From: Ornithinibacillus halotolerans
GTDB taxonomy: Bacteria > Bacillota > Bacilli > Bacillales > Amphibacillaceae
Reading direction: 5' to 3'
Assembly (NCBI RefSeq): GCF_014637405.1
Contig: NZ_BMEY01000004.1
Location: 62,001 to 126,000, forward strand
DNA length: 64,000 bases
Part shown: piece by piece, positions 54,998-64,000 of the stretch
How positions within the stretch are numbered: the first letter of the stretch is position 1
Layout: each line of letters starts with the position of its first letter
Notes under the pieces: model-generated
What the model saw: the letters and a program-made list of their open reading frames with translations, nothing else
Told to the model about the DNA's origin: nothing
The model's database searches: none
Position numbers and translations under genes: made by a program

Positions 54998-55618
54998 AGC
55001 TTCAACTAATATTTTTGTACCATCAACTTGAACAACTACAATATTTGTACCCTTTGGAATCCATTGTCCATTAGAAACAGCACTATAATCTTTTTTCCCA
55101 ATGCGGATAGTACCAACAGGACGCATATCATTTAAAGTAATTCCTTCTTGGTTTAGCAAAGTCAGATATTCTTTATTTATAGAATTGTATCCTGCTTCAC
55201 TCGTTAATTGATCTTTTAATGTGATTTTGTTCCACATATCTCGACGTTTAAATACTTTTAAGAAGAAAAGTGATCCTCCAATACCTAATAATACTCCTAA
55301 TACTGCATAAATACCTGCAGCGACGTTTGGTGCTGGTAGCGCTACTGCTGCTAACATGCTAGCTGTACCAATTACCGCTAATGTACCATCATTTAATATT
55401 TTTCCATCAATAATAATAAGGACAATTCCTACAAAATAAATAAGTAGCATAAGAATAAGTGAGTTTGTTTCTAAATATACTGAGAAATAAATAGTAATAA
55501 ATCCTATTCCTAACAAAGCAAAAATCCCACGCATATTAACTAAAATCTCACCAATTAAAAATAATGTAGCCAACCCTGTAATTACTAAAGCAATCCAGTC
55601 ATAAGAAAATATTTCCAT
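54989..55618 (-). CDS. NfeD family membrane protein (short form)
   Basis: A 209-residue protein. Four to five membrane helices (residues 8-125) precede a C-terminal OB-fold (about 150-209; MRPVGTIRIGKKDYSAVSNGQWIPKG). The serine-protease domain of long NfeD proteins is absent, so this is the short class that works with flotillin/SPFH partners. No SPFH gene is adjacent. Confidence 0.85.
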   Translation of the reverse strand: MEIFSYDWIALVITGLATLFLIGEILVNMRGIFALLGIGFITIYFSVYLETNSLILMLLIYFVGIVLIIIDGKILNDGTLAVIGTASMLAAVALPAPNVAAGIYAVLGVLLGIGGSLFFLKVFKRRDMWNKITLKDQLTSEAGYNSINKEYLTLLNQEGITLNDMRPVGTIRIGKKDYSAVSNGQWIPKGTNIVVVQVDGTKILVEAKK

Positions 55619-55701
55619 TTCCTTCTCCCTCTCTCGGTAATCTTTCTATATATACGTACGATGATAATAAATGGTTTCATTTATAAGGAGACAAAATAAA
55701 A

Positions 55702-56025
55702 ATGAGAAAAACAATTATCACTATTGTTATTATACTATTTTTTATAAGCCTCTATAAAGATTTAACTATCGGTACACCAATTTCATCCAATATAAATCAA
55801 AAGAAGGACAACTCTGTAACAGCAGTTAACAATAAATCATTTGATATCGTCAAAATAAAAATTAATCCTGGTGATACGGTAATCACGGTTATAGATCGTT
55901 TAAATCCAGAGCTAAATTCATATGATATAGAATTGTTATTAAAAGACTTTTCAGAACTAAATCCAAATGTAGATCCAAATGCACTAATGGTTAATAGGTA
56001 TTACTTTTTCCCAAAATACAATTAA
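55702..56025 (+). CDS. yqfZ: YqfZ-like small exported protein
   Basis: A 107-residue protein. The N-terminal signal or anchor (TIITIVIILFFISLY) is followed by a short linker and IKINPGDTVITVIDRLNPEL...LNPNVDPNALMVNRYYFFP, a degenerate LysM-like fold. AAGGAGAC precedes the ATG. The place matches yqfZ. In B. subtilis ispG is the next gene; here yqfX follows. Confidence 0.75.
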   Translation: MRKTIITIVIILFFISLYKDLTIGTPISSNINQKKDNSVTAVNNKSFDIVKIKINPGDTVITVIDRLNPELNSYDIELLLKDFSELNPNVDPNALMVNRYYFFPKYN

Positions 56026-56055
56026 AAAGAGACTAGGAAAACCTAGCCTCTTTCT
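56023..56055. terminator. Bidirectional terminator between yqfZ and yqfX
   Basis: AAAGAGACTAGG, AAAA loop, CCTAGCCTCTTT; T-rich on both sides. Confidence 0.87.
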
Positions 56056-56436
56056 TTACACAAATGGTAATATGAATAATGTGATTAAAATCGATATTGC
56101 TCCAGCAGCGATTGCAATATTCCCTAAAGTGTTTGCATGACGATTTCTTGCGATGAATCCGACGATAATTCCTGCACCACCTAAAAGAATCGGTGCCCAG
56201 AAAAACGAAGCAATGGATAATGCAAGTGCAATCCAGCCAATAGATGTGTTCGCTTCTGCGCCATCGTCATCTTCTAACGTAATGTTTCTTCTGTAATCGT
56301 CTGCAGTTAACTCAGCTGCTGTTTCCTCATCACCGCGACTGCTAAATATCCCATCGGTATGTTGAGCTGTATAATGATCGTCTTCGCTGTACTGTGGAGC
56401 CTTTTCAACATTATCTGTACGATGTTTATCGTCCAT
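56056..56436 (-). CDS. yqfX: YqfX-like membrane protein
   Basis: A 126-residue protein: a hydrophilic acidic N-terminal half followed by two membrane helices (IGWIALALSIASFFWAPILLGGAG and LGNIAIAAGAISILITLFIL, each shown within its motif). It resembles the small two-helix DUF4190-like proteins and YqfX. The function is unknown. Confidence 0.75.
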   Translation of the reverse strand: MDDKHRTDNVEKAPQYSEDDHYTAQHTDGIFSSRGDEETAAELTADDYRRNITLEDDDGAEANTSIGWIALALSIASFFWAPILLGGAGIIVGFIARNRHANTLGNIAIAAGAISILITLFILPFV

Positions 56437-56595
56437 AATTGACCTCCTTCTAATGGATGAGGTGCAATTATAGTTTGTGATGTTTTACTAAATATATAAT
56501 GGTACTTGTTTCCATGGAAAGTGTATGATTTTTTAAAAACAAGTTGATAGTACAAATTGTATTGCATATAGTGAAACATAAAGGAGTTGTTCCCA

Positions 56596-56880
56596 ATGTC
56601 TATATTTATTAAACAAATTATCATCAATAAAATGAGACATATCACTACCGAAGACGTCGCTCATTATTCCAAACAATATGGTTTCTCTATATCAAGAGAA
56701 CAAGCACAAGAAATTTCTAATTACGTTAGAAGTAAGCAAATCAACCCTTTTGAACGTAGAGAAAGGGAAAAGATGTTGCATGACTTAAGTAAAATTACCG
56801 ATCGTGAAACTGCCATAAAAGCAAATAAGTTATTTCATGAATTAATTAAGTCTTATGGTTTAGAACATTTATTCCATTAA
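56596..56880 (+). CDS. yqfT: DUF2624 family protein YqfT
   Basis: A 94-residue helical protein from ATG 56596 (AAAGGAGTTG site). MRHITTEDVAHYSKQYGFSI and VRSKQINPFERREREKML are characteristic of the DUF2624 family. In B. subtilis yqfT likewise lies next to the endonuclease IV gene. The function is unknown. Confidence 0.85.
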   Translation: MSIFIKQIIINKMRHITTEDVAHYSKQYGFSISREQAQEISNYVRSKQINPFERREREKMLHDLSKITDRETAIKANKLFHELIKSYGLEHLFH

Positions 56881-56925
56881 AAATGCTACCCAAAGAAGGA
56901 AAACCTTCTGGGTAGTATTTTTTTA
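56880..56925. terminator. Bidirectional terminator between yqfT and nfo
   Basis: ATGCTACCCA with AAGG, AAAA loop, CCTT and GGGTAGTAT, followed by TTTTTTTATT. Confidence 0.88.
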
Positions 56926-57816
56926 TTGGTTCATTATTAATTCTTGTAATTCAGGATTAAATGACCCATTTTTAATCATTTCGATTTCAAATTTATAAGG
57001 TGCTTTTTTGCTCTTTTTATCTAGACCAACATATGGTGTTTCAAGTATTTTTGGTAAATCTGCTAGTTGAGGGTGAGTAATAATATAATGTAAAGCATCA
57101 AAACCAATATGACCAAAGCCAATATTCTCATGGCGGTCTTTATGTGCTCCACGTTCATTTTTAGAATCATTAACATGAACTACTTTAATTCGATCGACAC
57201 CGATAATTTTATCGAATTCCGTTAGAACCCCATCAAAGTCATTAACGATATCGTAACCAGCATCATGCACATGACATGTATCCAAGCATACAGATAACTT
57301 TTCATTTAATGTTACACCATCGATAATCTTTGCAATTTCATCAAACGTACGACCAATTTCAGAGCCTTTTCCAGCCATTGTTTCTAATGCGATTTGAACT
57401 TGATCTTCTTTTTGCAAGACTTCGTTTAAACCTTCAATTATTTTTTTGATTCCATCTTCAGCTCCTGCACCGACATGGGCACCTGGATGGAGTACTATTT
57501 GTTTCGCACCAATTGCTTCTGTACGATCAATTTCACTTCTTAGGAAATTTACTCCTAGTTCGAACGTTTCTGGTTTAGTCGTATTACCGATATTAATTAT
57601 ATATGGCGCATGAACAACTATATCTGCAATACCATTTTCTTGCATGTGTTTTAATCCTTCTTCAATATTTAATTCTTCAATAGGCTTTCTTCTAGTATTT
57701 TGTGGCGCACCTGTGTAAATCATAAAAGTATTTGCACCATAAGAAACAGCCTCTTCACTTGAGGCTAATAACATTTTCTTTCCACTCATTGATACATGTG
57801 ATCCAATTTTTAGCAT
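56923..57816 (-). CDS. nfo: Endonuclease IV (AP endonuclease)
   Basis: A 297-residue TIM-barrel DNA repair enzyme that cuts at abasic sites. The three signature regions of the trinuclear zinc site are [24 protein letters not shown] and [20 protein letters not shown]. The length is normal. It lies 14 bp after cshB in the same operon. Confidence 0.96.
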   Translation of the reverse strand: MLKIGSHVSMSGKKMLLASSEEAVSYGANTFMIYTGAPQNTRRKPIEELNIEEGLKHMQENGIADIVVHAPYIINIGNTTKPETFELGVNFLRSEIDRTEAIGAKQIVLHPGAHVGAGAEDGIKKIIEGLNEVLQKEDQVQIALETMAGKGSEIGRTFDEIAKIIDGVTLNEKLSVCLDTCHVHDAGYDIVNDFDGVLTEFDKIIGVDRIKVVHVNDSKNERGAHKDRHENIGFGHIGFDALHYIITHPQLADLPKILETPYVGLDKKSKKAPYKFEIEMIKNGSFNPELQELIMNQ

Positions 57817-57830
57817 CGTTATTTCTCCCC

Positions 57831-59147
57831 CTATTTACTTCTCTTTTGCTGCGACTTTTTAACAATCCTTCTCTTTATTGATTCTTGTTGCTTCTTCATC
57901 TTTTTCTTATAACCTGGTTTCACCTTTTTCGGCTTACGAACTTGTTTCCATGCTTCTTTTTCAACATTCGTTGTCGTTTTCAGGCGGAGATTACGTTCAT
58001 TCCACGCTTTAGCATCTTGCCACTGACCATCTCTGACATCATAGAAAACAAATTCAAGCCCTTTTTGCTGTAATTTCTCAATTAATTTAATATCTTCTTC
58101 ACGATAAAGGCTAATTGCAGTACCTTCCATACCAGCTCGAGCAGTTCTTCCAACACGATGTATATAAAATTCCTCTTCCTTTGGTAATTGAGCATTAATT
58201 ACATGACTAACCCCTTTAATGTCAATACCTCTAGATGCCAAGTCCGTTGCCACAATGTACTGATACTTCAAGCTCTGTATCTCTTTTAATATCCTTTTTC
58301 GTTCTCTTGGGGACAGTCCCCCATGAATAATCCCAACATTTAAGCCTCTCTGAAGGAGTTTATCATGAAGTTTATCTGCATTTTCTTTCCCATTTGTAAA
58401 AATAATTGCTAAATAAGGATTTATCGCCTTTGAAATTTGAAAAATAATGTCATCTTCTTCACGATGTTTAACAGAAATTAACCGATGTTCCATTGTTTCT
58501 GGTGACAATTCATTATCAATTTTTACATGCAATGGATTTTCTAAATATTTCTTGAAAAAATGTTCCAATCGTTGTGGAATCGTAGCTGAAAACACCATTA
58601 GTTGAATATCTTCTTTACAACGCACTAACAGTTGATCTACATCAGTAATAAATCCTAAATCAAGCATTAAATCAGCTTCATCAATAACAAAAGTAGTTGC
58701 TGAATAAATGGAAATTGCCTCTTCTTTCACTAAGTCAAGAATTCTGCCAGGTGTACCAACAATGATATGAGGTGGCTCCTTTAACTTCTCAGCCATCTTA
58801 TGTCTATCTGTTCCCCCGACTAGCAATTTGGCTTTCCATTCTTGTTCCTTATTTGCAAGTTTAATTATTTTCTTAACTTCATCATACAACTGTGTTGCAA
58901 GCTCACGTGTAGGTGCGGTAATTACACTTTGCACTTGTTTTTTCTCACTAATCAGCTGATTGAATATTGGGATTAAGAAGGAATGCGTTTTACCTGATCC
59001 TGTATGGGATTGACCTATTACGCTTTCTCCTTTTAGAATTGCAGGAATTACTTTAGACTGAATTTCTGTAGGTGTTTTAAATTGTAGTTTTTCAATTACT
59101 TCTAACATGGTTGAATTTAAAGATATTGATTTAAACGTTCTATTCAT
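57831..59147 (-). CDS. cshB: DEAD-box RNA helicase CshB
   Basis: A 438-residue helicase. Q-motif [12 protein letters not shown], Walker [13 protein letters not shown] in [12 protein letters not shown] in VFSATIPQ and [10 protein letters not shown] are present, followed by a very basic tail ([13 protein letters not shown]). CshB acts in cold adaptation and RNA unfolding. In B. subtilis ispH and yqfQ separate it from yqfO; here only 35 bp do. Confidence 0.94.
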   Translation of the reverse strand: MNRTFKSISLNSTMLEVIEKLQFKTPTEIQSKVIPAILKGESVIGQSHTGSGKTHSFLIPIFNQLISEKKQVQSVITAPTRELATQLYDEVKKIIKLANKEQEWKAKLLVGGTDRHKMAEKLKEPPHIIVGTPGRILDLVKEEAISIYSATTFVIDEADLMLDLGFITDVDQLLVRCKEDIQLMVFSATIPQRLEHFFKKYLENPLHVKIDNELSPETMEHRLISVKHREEDDIIFQISKAINPYLAIIFTNGKENADKLHDKLLQRGLNVGIIHGGLSPRERKRILKEIQSLKYQYIVATDLASRGIDIKGVSHVINAQLPKEEEFYIHRVGRTARAGMEGTAISLYREEDIKLIEKLQQKGLEFVFYDVRDGQWQDAKAWNERNLRLKTTTNVEKEAWKQVRKPKKVKPGYKKKMKKQQESIKRRIVKKSQQKRSK

Positions 59148-59182
59148 GGAACTTCTCCTTTAACTGCCTAACATACAATAAA

Positions 59183-60292
59183 TTATCTATATTGAAATGG
59201 GTCAGTATTCGTTTCTGATATAATAATATCAACATTAGTAAGCTTATCTTGCAAATACTTCTGTGTACCAGTTTTCATAATTTGTTCTATATAGTGTCCA
59301 GCATCAATTACAGCAAGTCCAAGTTCAATTGCTTCCTGTGCAAAATGAAAAGTCATATCACCTGTAATAAGTACATCGGCCTTTTGACGTAGTGCATGAT
59401 AAATATACTTCTCACCACTCCCCCCGAGGACAGCAACACGGTTTATTCTTTTTGACAAGTTACCAGATACTTTGACATGGCTTAGTCCTAGGGAGTTTTT
59501 AACATGATCGACAAATGAATCTAAAGACATTTCTTCATTTATGGTGCCGATACGACCAATCCCTAATTTCTCCCCATCCATTTTTAATGGGTAAACATCA
59601 TAGGCTACTTCTTCATAAGGATGGGCAGCAATTACTGAATCTATTACATTTGGTAATATAGATTCTTTTACAATTGTTTCTACTTTTACCTCTTTTACTT
59701 TTTCTAATTCATTCTGTTTCCCAATAAACGGTTCCGCATCAGCTAACGGCATAAACGTTCCAGTACCTTTCGTTTGAAACGTACAATGACTGTAATTTCC
59801 TAGATGTCCTGCTCCTTCTTTTGATAGAGCATCGACAACTTGATTTAAATGTGTTTCTGGAACATAAACAGCTAACTTATAAAGAAATTTCTCCCCTTCT
59901 GTTTTTAAAATCTCTTTATTGTTTATTCCCAATACTTCACATAGCATATCATTTACTCCACCATCTGCGATATCTAAATTAGTATGAGCAGCATAAACGG
60001 TGATATTATTGGCGATTAACTTATGGATAATTCGTCCTTTCCAAGTATCCAAATTTAGTTGATTCAGTGGTTTAAACAGAAGTGGGTGATGGGCAATTAT
60101 TAAATCAACTTTATTTTCAATTGCTTCATCAACTACAGATTCTATTACGTCAAGGGTAACCATAATTTTTCGTACCGGTTGGTTATGGGATCCTATTTGT
60201 AATCCAACATTATCCCAGTCATAGGCAAGGTTTTTTGGAGCCCATGCCTCTATCAATTTAAAGACATCTGAATTAGTTACCGTTTTCCCCAT
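59183..60292 (-). CDS. yqfO: Nif3-like dinuclear metal-centre protein YqfO
   Basis: 369 residues from ATG 60292, with GAGGAGGTG 8 bases upstream; the in-frame TTG at 60310 overlaps that site. Nif3 halves carry metal ligands (LIIAHHPLLFKP, AAHTNLD, ITGDMTFH, DAGHYIEQ) and flank a PII/CutA-like insert (about 125-230). It is also called GTP cyclohydrolase I type 2-like; the activity is unsettled. Confidence 0.9.
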   Translation of the reverse strand: MGKTVTNSDVFKLIEAWAPKNLAYDWDNVGLQIGSHNQPVRKIMVTLDVIESVVDEAIENKVDLIIAHHPLLFKPLNQLNLDTWKGRIIHKLIANNITVYAAHTNLDIADGGVNDMLCEVLGINNKEILKTEGEKFLYKLAVYVPETHLNQVVDALSKEGAGHLGNYSHCTFQTKGTGTFMPLADAEPFIGKQNELEKVKEVKVETIVKESILPNVIDSVIAAHPYEEVAYDVYPLKMDGEKLGIGRIGTINEEMSLDSFVDHVKNSLGLSHVKVSGNLSKRINRVAVLGGSGEKYIYHALRQKADVLITGDMTFHFAQEAIELGLAVIDAGHYIEQIMKTGTQKYLQDKLTNVDIIISETNTDPFQYR

Positions 60293-60986
60293 CTTGTAAC
60301 ACCTCCTCAATCCAACTTATTTGTTCTTGGAACCCTTTAATTTTGTTAGTATCTCTTACTTTAGCTTGTTTCATTTGTTCAATCACTCGTTGTAACTTTT
60401 CTTTCTCTTGCTTCCACTTTTCTAAGAACAATCTATCTTTTTTCTGTAATAAGAAAGGTCCAAATAATAGCTCCTGTTCAGTTAACTGATACTTGTCTGA
60501 AGTTCTGACACCGACAATAATTTCATAAATATGGCCATTTTCTTCAAGTATAACTTCATCAGCTATTTTAAAGCCATTGACCACATACCACGTCCTCACA
60601 TTTTTCTCGTCAACATTAGGTTGTGCTACTATTAACTCAACATTTCCTAGCTTTTCCTTCCCATTCTCTAGTATTGATCGTATTAAAGCTCCACCCATTC
60701 CGGCAATGACAAGTTGATTGACCTCATTTGGTTGTAACACCGCTAACCCATCACCTAGTCTAGCATCAATGACATCGTTTAAACCATATTTATTTATAGT
60801 CTCTAAGGCACTGCTAAGAGGTCCTTTATTCACTTCACCAGCAATCGCTTGTGCACTAGAGTCTTGTTGACAAACATAACATGCTAAATAAGCATGATCT
60901 GAGCCAATATCAGCAAAATTTGCACCTTTAGGTAGATAGGAAGCGACCTTTAATAATCGCTTCGACAGTTTAATTTCTTCTGTCAT
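60273..60986 (-). CDS. trmK: tRNA (adenine(22)-N(1))-methyltransferase TrmK
   Basis: A 237-residue Rossmann methyltransferase. FADIGSDHAYLACYVC is the SAM loop, LVIAGMGGALI the catalytic NPPY-like loop, and a C-terminal coiled-coil follows. It makes m1A22 in tRNA. It overlaps yqfO by 20 bp. Confidence 0.94.
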   Translation of the reverse strand: MTEEIKLSKRLLKVASYLPKGANFADIGSDHAYLACYVCQQDSSAQAIAGEVNKGPLSSALETINKYGLNDVIDARLGDGLAVLQPNEVNQLVIAGMGGALIRSILENGKEKLGNVELIVAQPNVDEKNVRTWYVVNGFKIADEVILEENGHIYEIIVGVRTSDKYQLTEQELLFGPFLLQKKDRLFLEKWKQEKEKLQRVIEQMKQAKVRDTNKIKGFQEQISWIEEVLQDGENGN

Positions 60987-61018
60987 GTTTTACCTCCATA
61001 TCAATAAAAAGTATAAAA

Positions 61019-61051
61019 GAAAAGCTTTCTGAATTATAGCAGAAAGCTTTC
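61019..61051 (-). terminator. Terminator after cccA
   Basis: The minus strand reads GAAAGCTTTCTG, loop, CAGAAAGCTTTTC then TTTT. Confidence 0.88.
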
Positions 61052-61063
61052 CCCCATCTTTAT

Positions 61064-61426
61064 TTATTTTTTCTCACTTAACCACTCAGATATAATATCA
61101 ATTTCTTTTGGATCTAATTGATTTGAGAATGCAGGCATAATACCTTTACCATTTGAGATGACTTCTTTAATTTCATCTAATGATAATTCTGCACCGATAG
61201 TTGTCAGTGCTGGACCAGCTGCACCTGAAAGATCTGCAGCATGACAGCTTAAACAACTAGCTGCATAGATTTCTTCCGGGTCTTCCATAATTTGTCCTTC
61301 TGCTTGTCCTTCATCTCCACCTGCAATTTCATCTCTTTGGTTTACACCAACGAATGAAATTACAATTGTTGCAAGAATCCCTATAACAGCAATTATTGCA
61401 AAAGGAATGATTGGGTTTCGTTTCAT
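61064..61426 (-). CDS. cccA: Membrane-anchored cytochrome c-550
   Basis: 120 residues from ATG 61426 (AAGGAGG site). An N-terminal anchor (IIPFAIIAVIGILATIVISF) precedes an acidic linker and a class I cytochrome c domain with haem site CLSCH and axial Met in GIMPAFS. It carries electrons outside the membrane to terminal oxidases. It lies between sigA and trmK as in B. subtilis. Confidence 0.93.
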   Translation of the reverse strand: MKRNPIIPFAIIAVIGILATIVISFVGVNQRDEIAGGDEGQAEGQIMEDPEEIYAASCLSCHAADLSGAAGPALTTIGAELSLDEIKEVISNGKGIMPAFSNQLDPKEIDIISEWLSEKK

Positions 61427-61496
61427 TAGTATTTCCTCCTTATGTATCCCAGGAATATAATATTCCACATAGCTATATCTATTCTATATGAAAAAC

Positions 61497-62054
61497 TCAA
61501 TAGTTAAAAGAAAAAAGATGTGAAAAGTTTGCGAACAATAAAATTATAAATGCAATAATACTTGAAATCATTAAATAGCGATATTTAAATATGATACCAC
61601 ATACTAACCAACTAATGAAATTGACACCAAATAAAATATACGCATATAGTGATTGGAGTGTCAATATAGTAACAAGTAAGTCGGTTACAACTAATAATAA
61701 AAGCAAAGAGACAACAATAGGAATATGAATATAGGTGGATTGTTGATTCCACAAATATATAAAGACCCAAATTGCGTATGAAACAAAAAGAATTAAAATA
61801 CTAAGTTGCAAAAAAGAATTAAATTGAGTAAAATAAACTACAAGAAATGAAAACGGTACCATCAAAAACAATAATATTACTTGAACAACTAGCAACGGAT
61901 TTAGTTTCCATTTCTTTTTAGTAGAAAGTGATTCATCCCCTTGCGTATATAAAGCAAGTAAAAAATCACACTGTGTCTCTGGAAGTAGTTTATGATCTTT
62001 CCAATATTTGATTTCTCGTACAATTATTTGTGTACGATTGTCTGCCAACTTCAT
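61497..62054 (-). CDS. Uncharacterised polytopic membrane protein
   Basis: About 185 residues from ATG 62054 (KLADNRTQIIVREIKYW). A soluble helical start (about 45 residues) is followed by five to six membrane helices, rich in Leu, Ile and Ser. An upstream start at 62129 adds Cys-containing residues that look unlike coding sequence; the true start is uncertain, with a close GGGGTG just before the ATG. No family was recognised. Confidence 0.7.
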   Translation of the reverse strand: MKLADNRTQIIVREIKYWKDHKLLPETQCDFLLALYTQGDESLSTKKKWKLNPLLVVQVILLFLMVPFSFLVVYFTQFNSFLQLSILILFVSYAIWVFIYLWNQQSTYIHIPIVVSLLLLLVVTDLLVTILTLQSLYAYILFGVNFISWLVCGIIFKYRYLMISSIIAFIILLFANFSHLFSFNY

Positions 62055-62144
62055 CACCCCGTTGCAGTCAAAAGCTGATTTTACTAGACAATATAAAGAA
62101 GAAAAGTCTATGCCCTTAGAACACGACAAAGACTTTTCCTAATT

Positions 62145-63263
62145 TTAATCTAAAAAGTCTTTCAAACGCTTACTACGACTTGGGTGTCTTAATTTACGAA
62201 GTGCTTTTGCTTCAATTTGACGAATACGTTCACGAGTAACACCGAATACTTTACCTACTTCTTCCAGTGTACGAGTACGACCGTCATCTAGTCCGAAACG
62301 TAATCGAAGAACATTTTCTTCACGATCCGTAAGTGTATCAAGTACATCTTCAAGCTGCTCTTTTAGCAGTTCATAGGCAGCGTGATCAGATGGCGAAATT
62401 GCTTCTTGATCCTCAATAAAATCACCTAAATGAGAGTCATCTTCTTCACCAATTGGTGTCTCAAGTGATACTGGTTCCTGAGCAATTTTAAGTATCTCGC
62501 GAACTTTATCTGGAGTTAAATCCATTTCTTCACCAATTTCTTCTGGTGTTGGTTCACGCCCTAGATCTTGTAAAAGTTGTCTTTGAACCCGGATAAGTTT
62601 ATTGATTGTTTCAACCATATGAACTGGTATACGAATTGTTCTTGCTTGGTCAGCAATTGCACGGGTAATTGCTTGTCGTATCCACCATGTTGCATACGTA
62701 CTGAATTTAAAGCCTTTTCGATAATCAAATTTTTCAACAGCTTTTATTAATCCCATATTACCTTCTTGAATTAAATCAAGGAATAACATTCCTCTACCAA
62801 CATATCGTTTAGCAATACTTACTACAAGTCGTAAGTTTGCTTCTGCTAATCGTTTTTTAGCTTCTTCGTCACCTTGTTCAATACGTGTAGCTAACTCAAT
62901 TTCTTCCGACGCAGATAATAAATCAACACGCCCAATTTCTTTTAAGTACATTCTAACTGGGTCATTTATTTTTATCCCGATAGGTACACTTAAATCATGT
63001 ACATCAAATTCTTCTTTTTCTATCTCTTTCATTTTAGGGTCATCTTCTGATTCACCAATTACGTCAATCCCTTGGTCTGCAAGGTTTTCATAGAATTCAT
63101 CCATTTGATCTGGTTCAATTACGAAATTCGATAAACGATCGGCTATTTCCTCATAAGCAAGAACTCCTCTTTTCTTACCAATTTCAAGAAGTTGTTCTTT
63201 CGCTTGTTCTAAAGTTAACTCAGGCTCATTTTCTTTTGTTTGTGAAGGTTTATTTTCAGCCAT
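62145..63263 (-). CDS. sigA: RNA polymerase primary sigma factor SigA
   Basis: 372 residues from ATG 63263 (AAGGAGGGGG site). Region 1.1 lies at about 15-80, region 2 has [20 protein letters not shown] for -10 recognition ([13 protein letters not shown] core binding), region 3, and region 4.2 has [17 protein letters not shown] for -35 recognition. It is the housekeeping sigma factor. The many TTGACA/TATAAT promoters in this window fit it. Confidence 0.97.
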   Translation of the reverse strand: MAENKPSQTKENEPELTLEQAKEQLLEIGKKRGVLAYEEIADRLSNFVIEPDQMDEFYENLADQGIDVIGESEDDPKMKEIEKEEFDVHDLSVPIGIKINDPVRMYLKEIGRVDLLSASEEIELATRIEQGDEEAKKRLAEANLRLVVSIAKRYVGRGMLFLDLIQEGNMGLIKAVEKFDYRKGFKFSTYATWWIRQAITRAIADQARTIRIPVHMVETINKLIRVQRQLLQDLGREPTPEEIGEEMDLTPDKVREILKIAQEPVSLETPIGEEDDSHLGDFIEDQEAISPSDHAAYELLKEQLEDVLDTLTDREENVLRLRFGLDDGRTRTLEEVGKVFGVTRERIRQIEAKALRKLRHPSRSKRLKDFLD

Positions 63264-63296
63264 GAGTCCCCCTCCTTCCATACTACTTCAATCAAT

Positions 63297-64000
63297 TTAA
63301 AGTTTAACTTGTCGTTGTAATTCAATAATTTTTAGTGCTATTTTAGCTGCTTTTATAGGGTCATTTTGTTGTTCTGCAAGCTTTTGTTCTGCTTTCAGCT
63401 GTTTAATATCAACACCTGTACTACTTTCAGCTCGGATTATATGAAGATAATCATTAATCTCCTTATCACTTATATCTGTCTGTATTGGAATCATTGCAAG
63501 TTGTGTGACAAGTGTTCTAATTTTTTCATCAGACAATCTTTCAACAAACAAACTCACATCTTCTCTGTTGCCTTCTTCGTAATAAGCATACAAATGGGTT
63601 GCGATAATTTTATGTTCATCAATGTTAAAAGAAGCTCCAATTTCATCTTTCACTTTATTTGCAATAGATTCATTTCCAAGCATATATGCCAATAATTTTC
63701 TCTCAGCATTATGAAATGCTGGTAATAATTTACCTCTTGACTTTTCTACCTTATTAGTATATCTGTCTTTCTTGCTCTTATCCTTTACAACGTCTGATTT
63801 TTGTCTATATTGTTGGATTTGCGCTAATAATGATTCCATCGAGATATGATATTCAGAACTTAATTCTTTCACATACAATTCTCTCTCAACGGAACTTTCT
63901 ATTTTGGCTAGTTCCATTAGCACTTTTTCAATGTATTGGATTCTATCAGCTTCAAGACTTAAGTTGTAGTCTTTTTTCAAATATCGCATATAGAAACCAA
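63297..64000 (-). CDS. dnaG: DNA primase (partial, 5' end outside window)
   Basis: The C-terminal 234 residues, still open at the window edge. It holds the end of the catalytic region and the helicase-binding domain (LPAFHNAERKLLAYMLG; IELQRQVKL end). DnaG makes RNA primers at the fork. It is 34 bp before sigA: the dnaG-sigA macromolecular synthesis operon. Confidence 0.94.
   Translation of the reverse strand, partial: GFYMRYLKKDYNLSLEADRIQYIEKVLMELAKIESSVERELYVKELSSEYHISMESLLAQIQQYRQKSDVVKDKSKKDRYTNKVEKSRGKLLPAFHNAERKLLAYMLGNESIANKVKDEIGASFNIDEHKIIATHLYAYYEEGNREDVSLFVERLSDEKIRTLVTQLAMIPIQTDISDKEINDYLHIIRAESSTGVDIKQLKAEQKLAEQQNDPIKAAKIALKIIELQRQVKL

Noticed and set aside
56307-56645. Minus-strand ORF between yqfX and yqfT
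   Set aside because: It is an alternative frame over yqfX and the yqfT promoter region, with low-complexity composition.

Overview
The window is an AT-rich stretch of a Bacillaceae chromosome. Gene content and order follow the Bacillus subtilis region from dnaG-sigA to spoIIIA-nusB-folD-ispA-tlyA, read in the opposite direction. A full spore-formation locus (spoIIIAA-AH), a spore germination protein, a competence pilus operon (comGA-GG) and a class II ribonucleotide reductase point to an endospore-forming aerobe. The protein sequences look most like the Oceanobacillus/Virgibacillus/Gracilibacillus side of the family, but that placement is a judgement without a database search.

Layout. 1-6.9 kb (minus strand): tlyA (cut by the window edge), ispA, xseB, xseA, folD, nusB, yqhY, accC, accB. 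7.1-7.44 kb: tandem array of 52-bp hairpin repeats. 7.5-12.6 kb: spoIIIAH to spoIIIAA. 12.7-19.6 kb: GNAT acetyltransferase, a toroid-fold protein, efp, an Xaa-Pro peptidase, yqhR, yqhP, a patatin-like lipase, mntR and a TmrB-like kinase. 19.6-23.7 kb: nrdJ split into three exons by two group I introns, the first carrying a homing endonuclease ORF, with paired NrdR boxes upstream. 24-28.9 kb: rhodanese YqhL, gcvPB-gcvPA-gcvT and a tandem glycine riboswitch. 29-36.3 kb: SNF2 helicase yqhH, yqhG, yqzE, aroK and comG. 36.3-51.5 kb: yqgY, yqgX, yqgW, ltaS, glcK, yqgQ, a spoVAF-like gene, gluP, yqgO, fthC, rpmGA, two small plus-strand genes, phoU, a class B PBP, an MFS gene and sodA. 51.6-51.95 kb: a second tandem array, 51-bp unit. 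52.0-52.9 kb: a six-gene tRNA operon (Asn-Met-His-CAT-Ser-Phe in transcription order) containing two short structured insertions, each bracketed by a duplicated tRNA 5' end. 53.1-64 kb: Na/Pi cotransporter, nfeD, yqfZ, yqfX, yqfT, nfo, cshB, yqfO, trmK, cccA, a membrane protein, sigA and dnaG (cut).

Most notable observations. (1) Two group I introns sit exactly inside the most conserved motifs of nrdJ (NPCG|EQPL and PTG|STG). Removing them restores an 852-codon-scale reading frame. (2) The three positions where dxs, ispG and ispH lie in B. subtilis are all empty while their neighbours are present, which suggests loss of the MEP isoprenoid pathway. (3) A paired element of about 125-132 bp in the tRNA operon is flanked by 28-29 bp direct repeats made of tRNA 5' ends. 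(4) There are two families of strictly periodic hairpin repeats. Smaller points include a probable ATA start codon in yqzE, a FapR-like operator before accB, and the absence of the pst and sinIR-tapA-sipW-tasA genes from their usual places.
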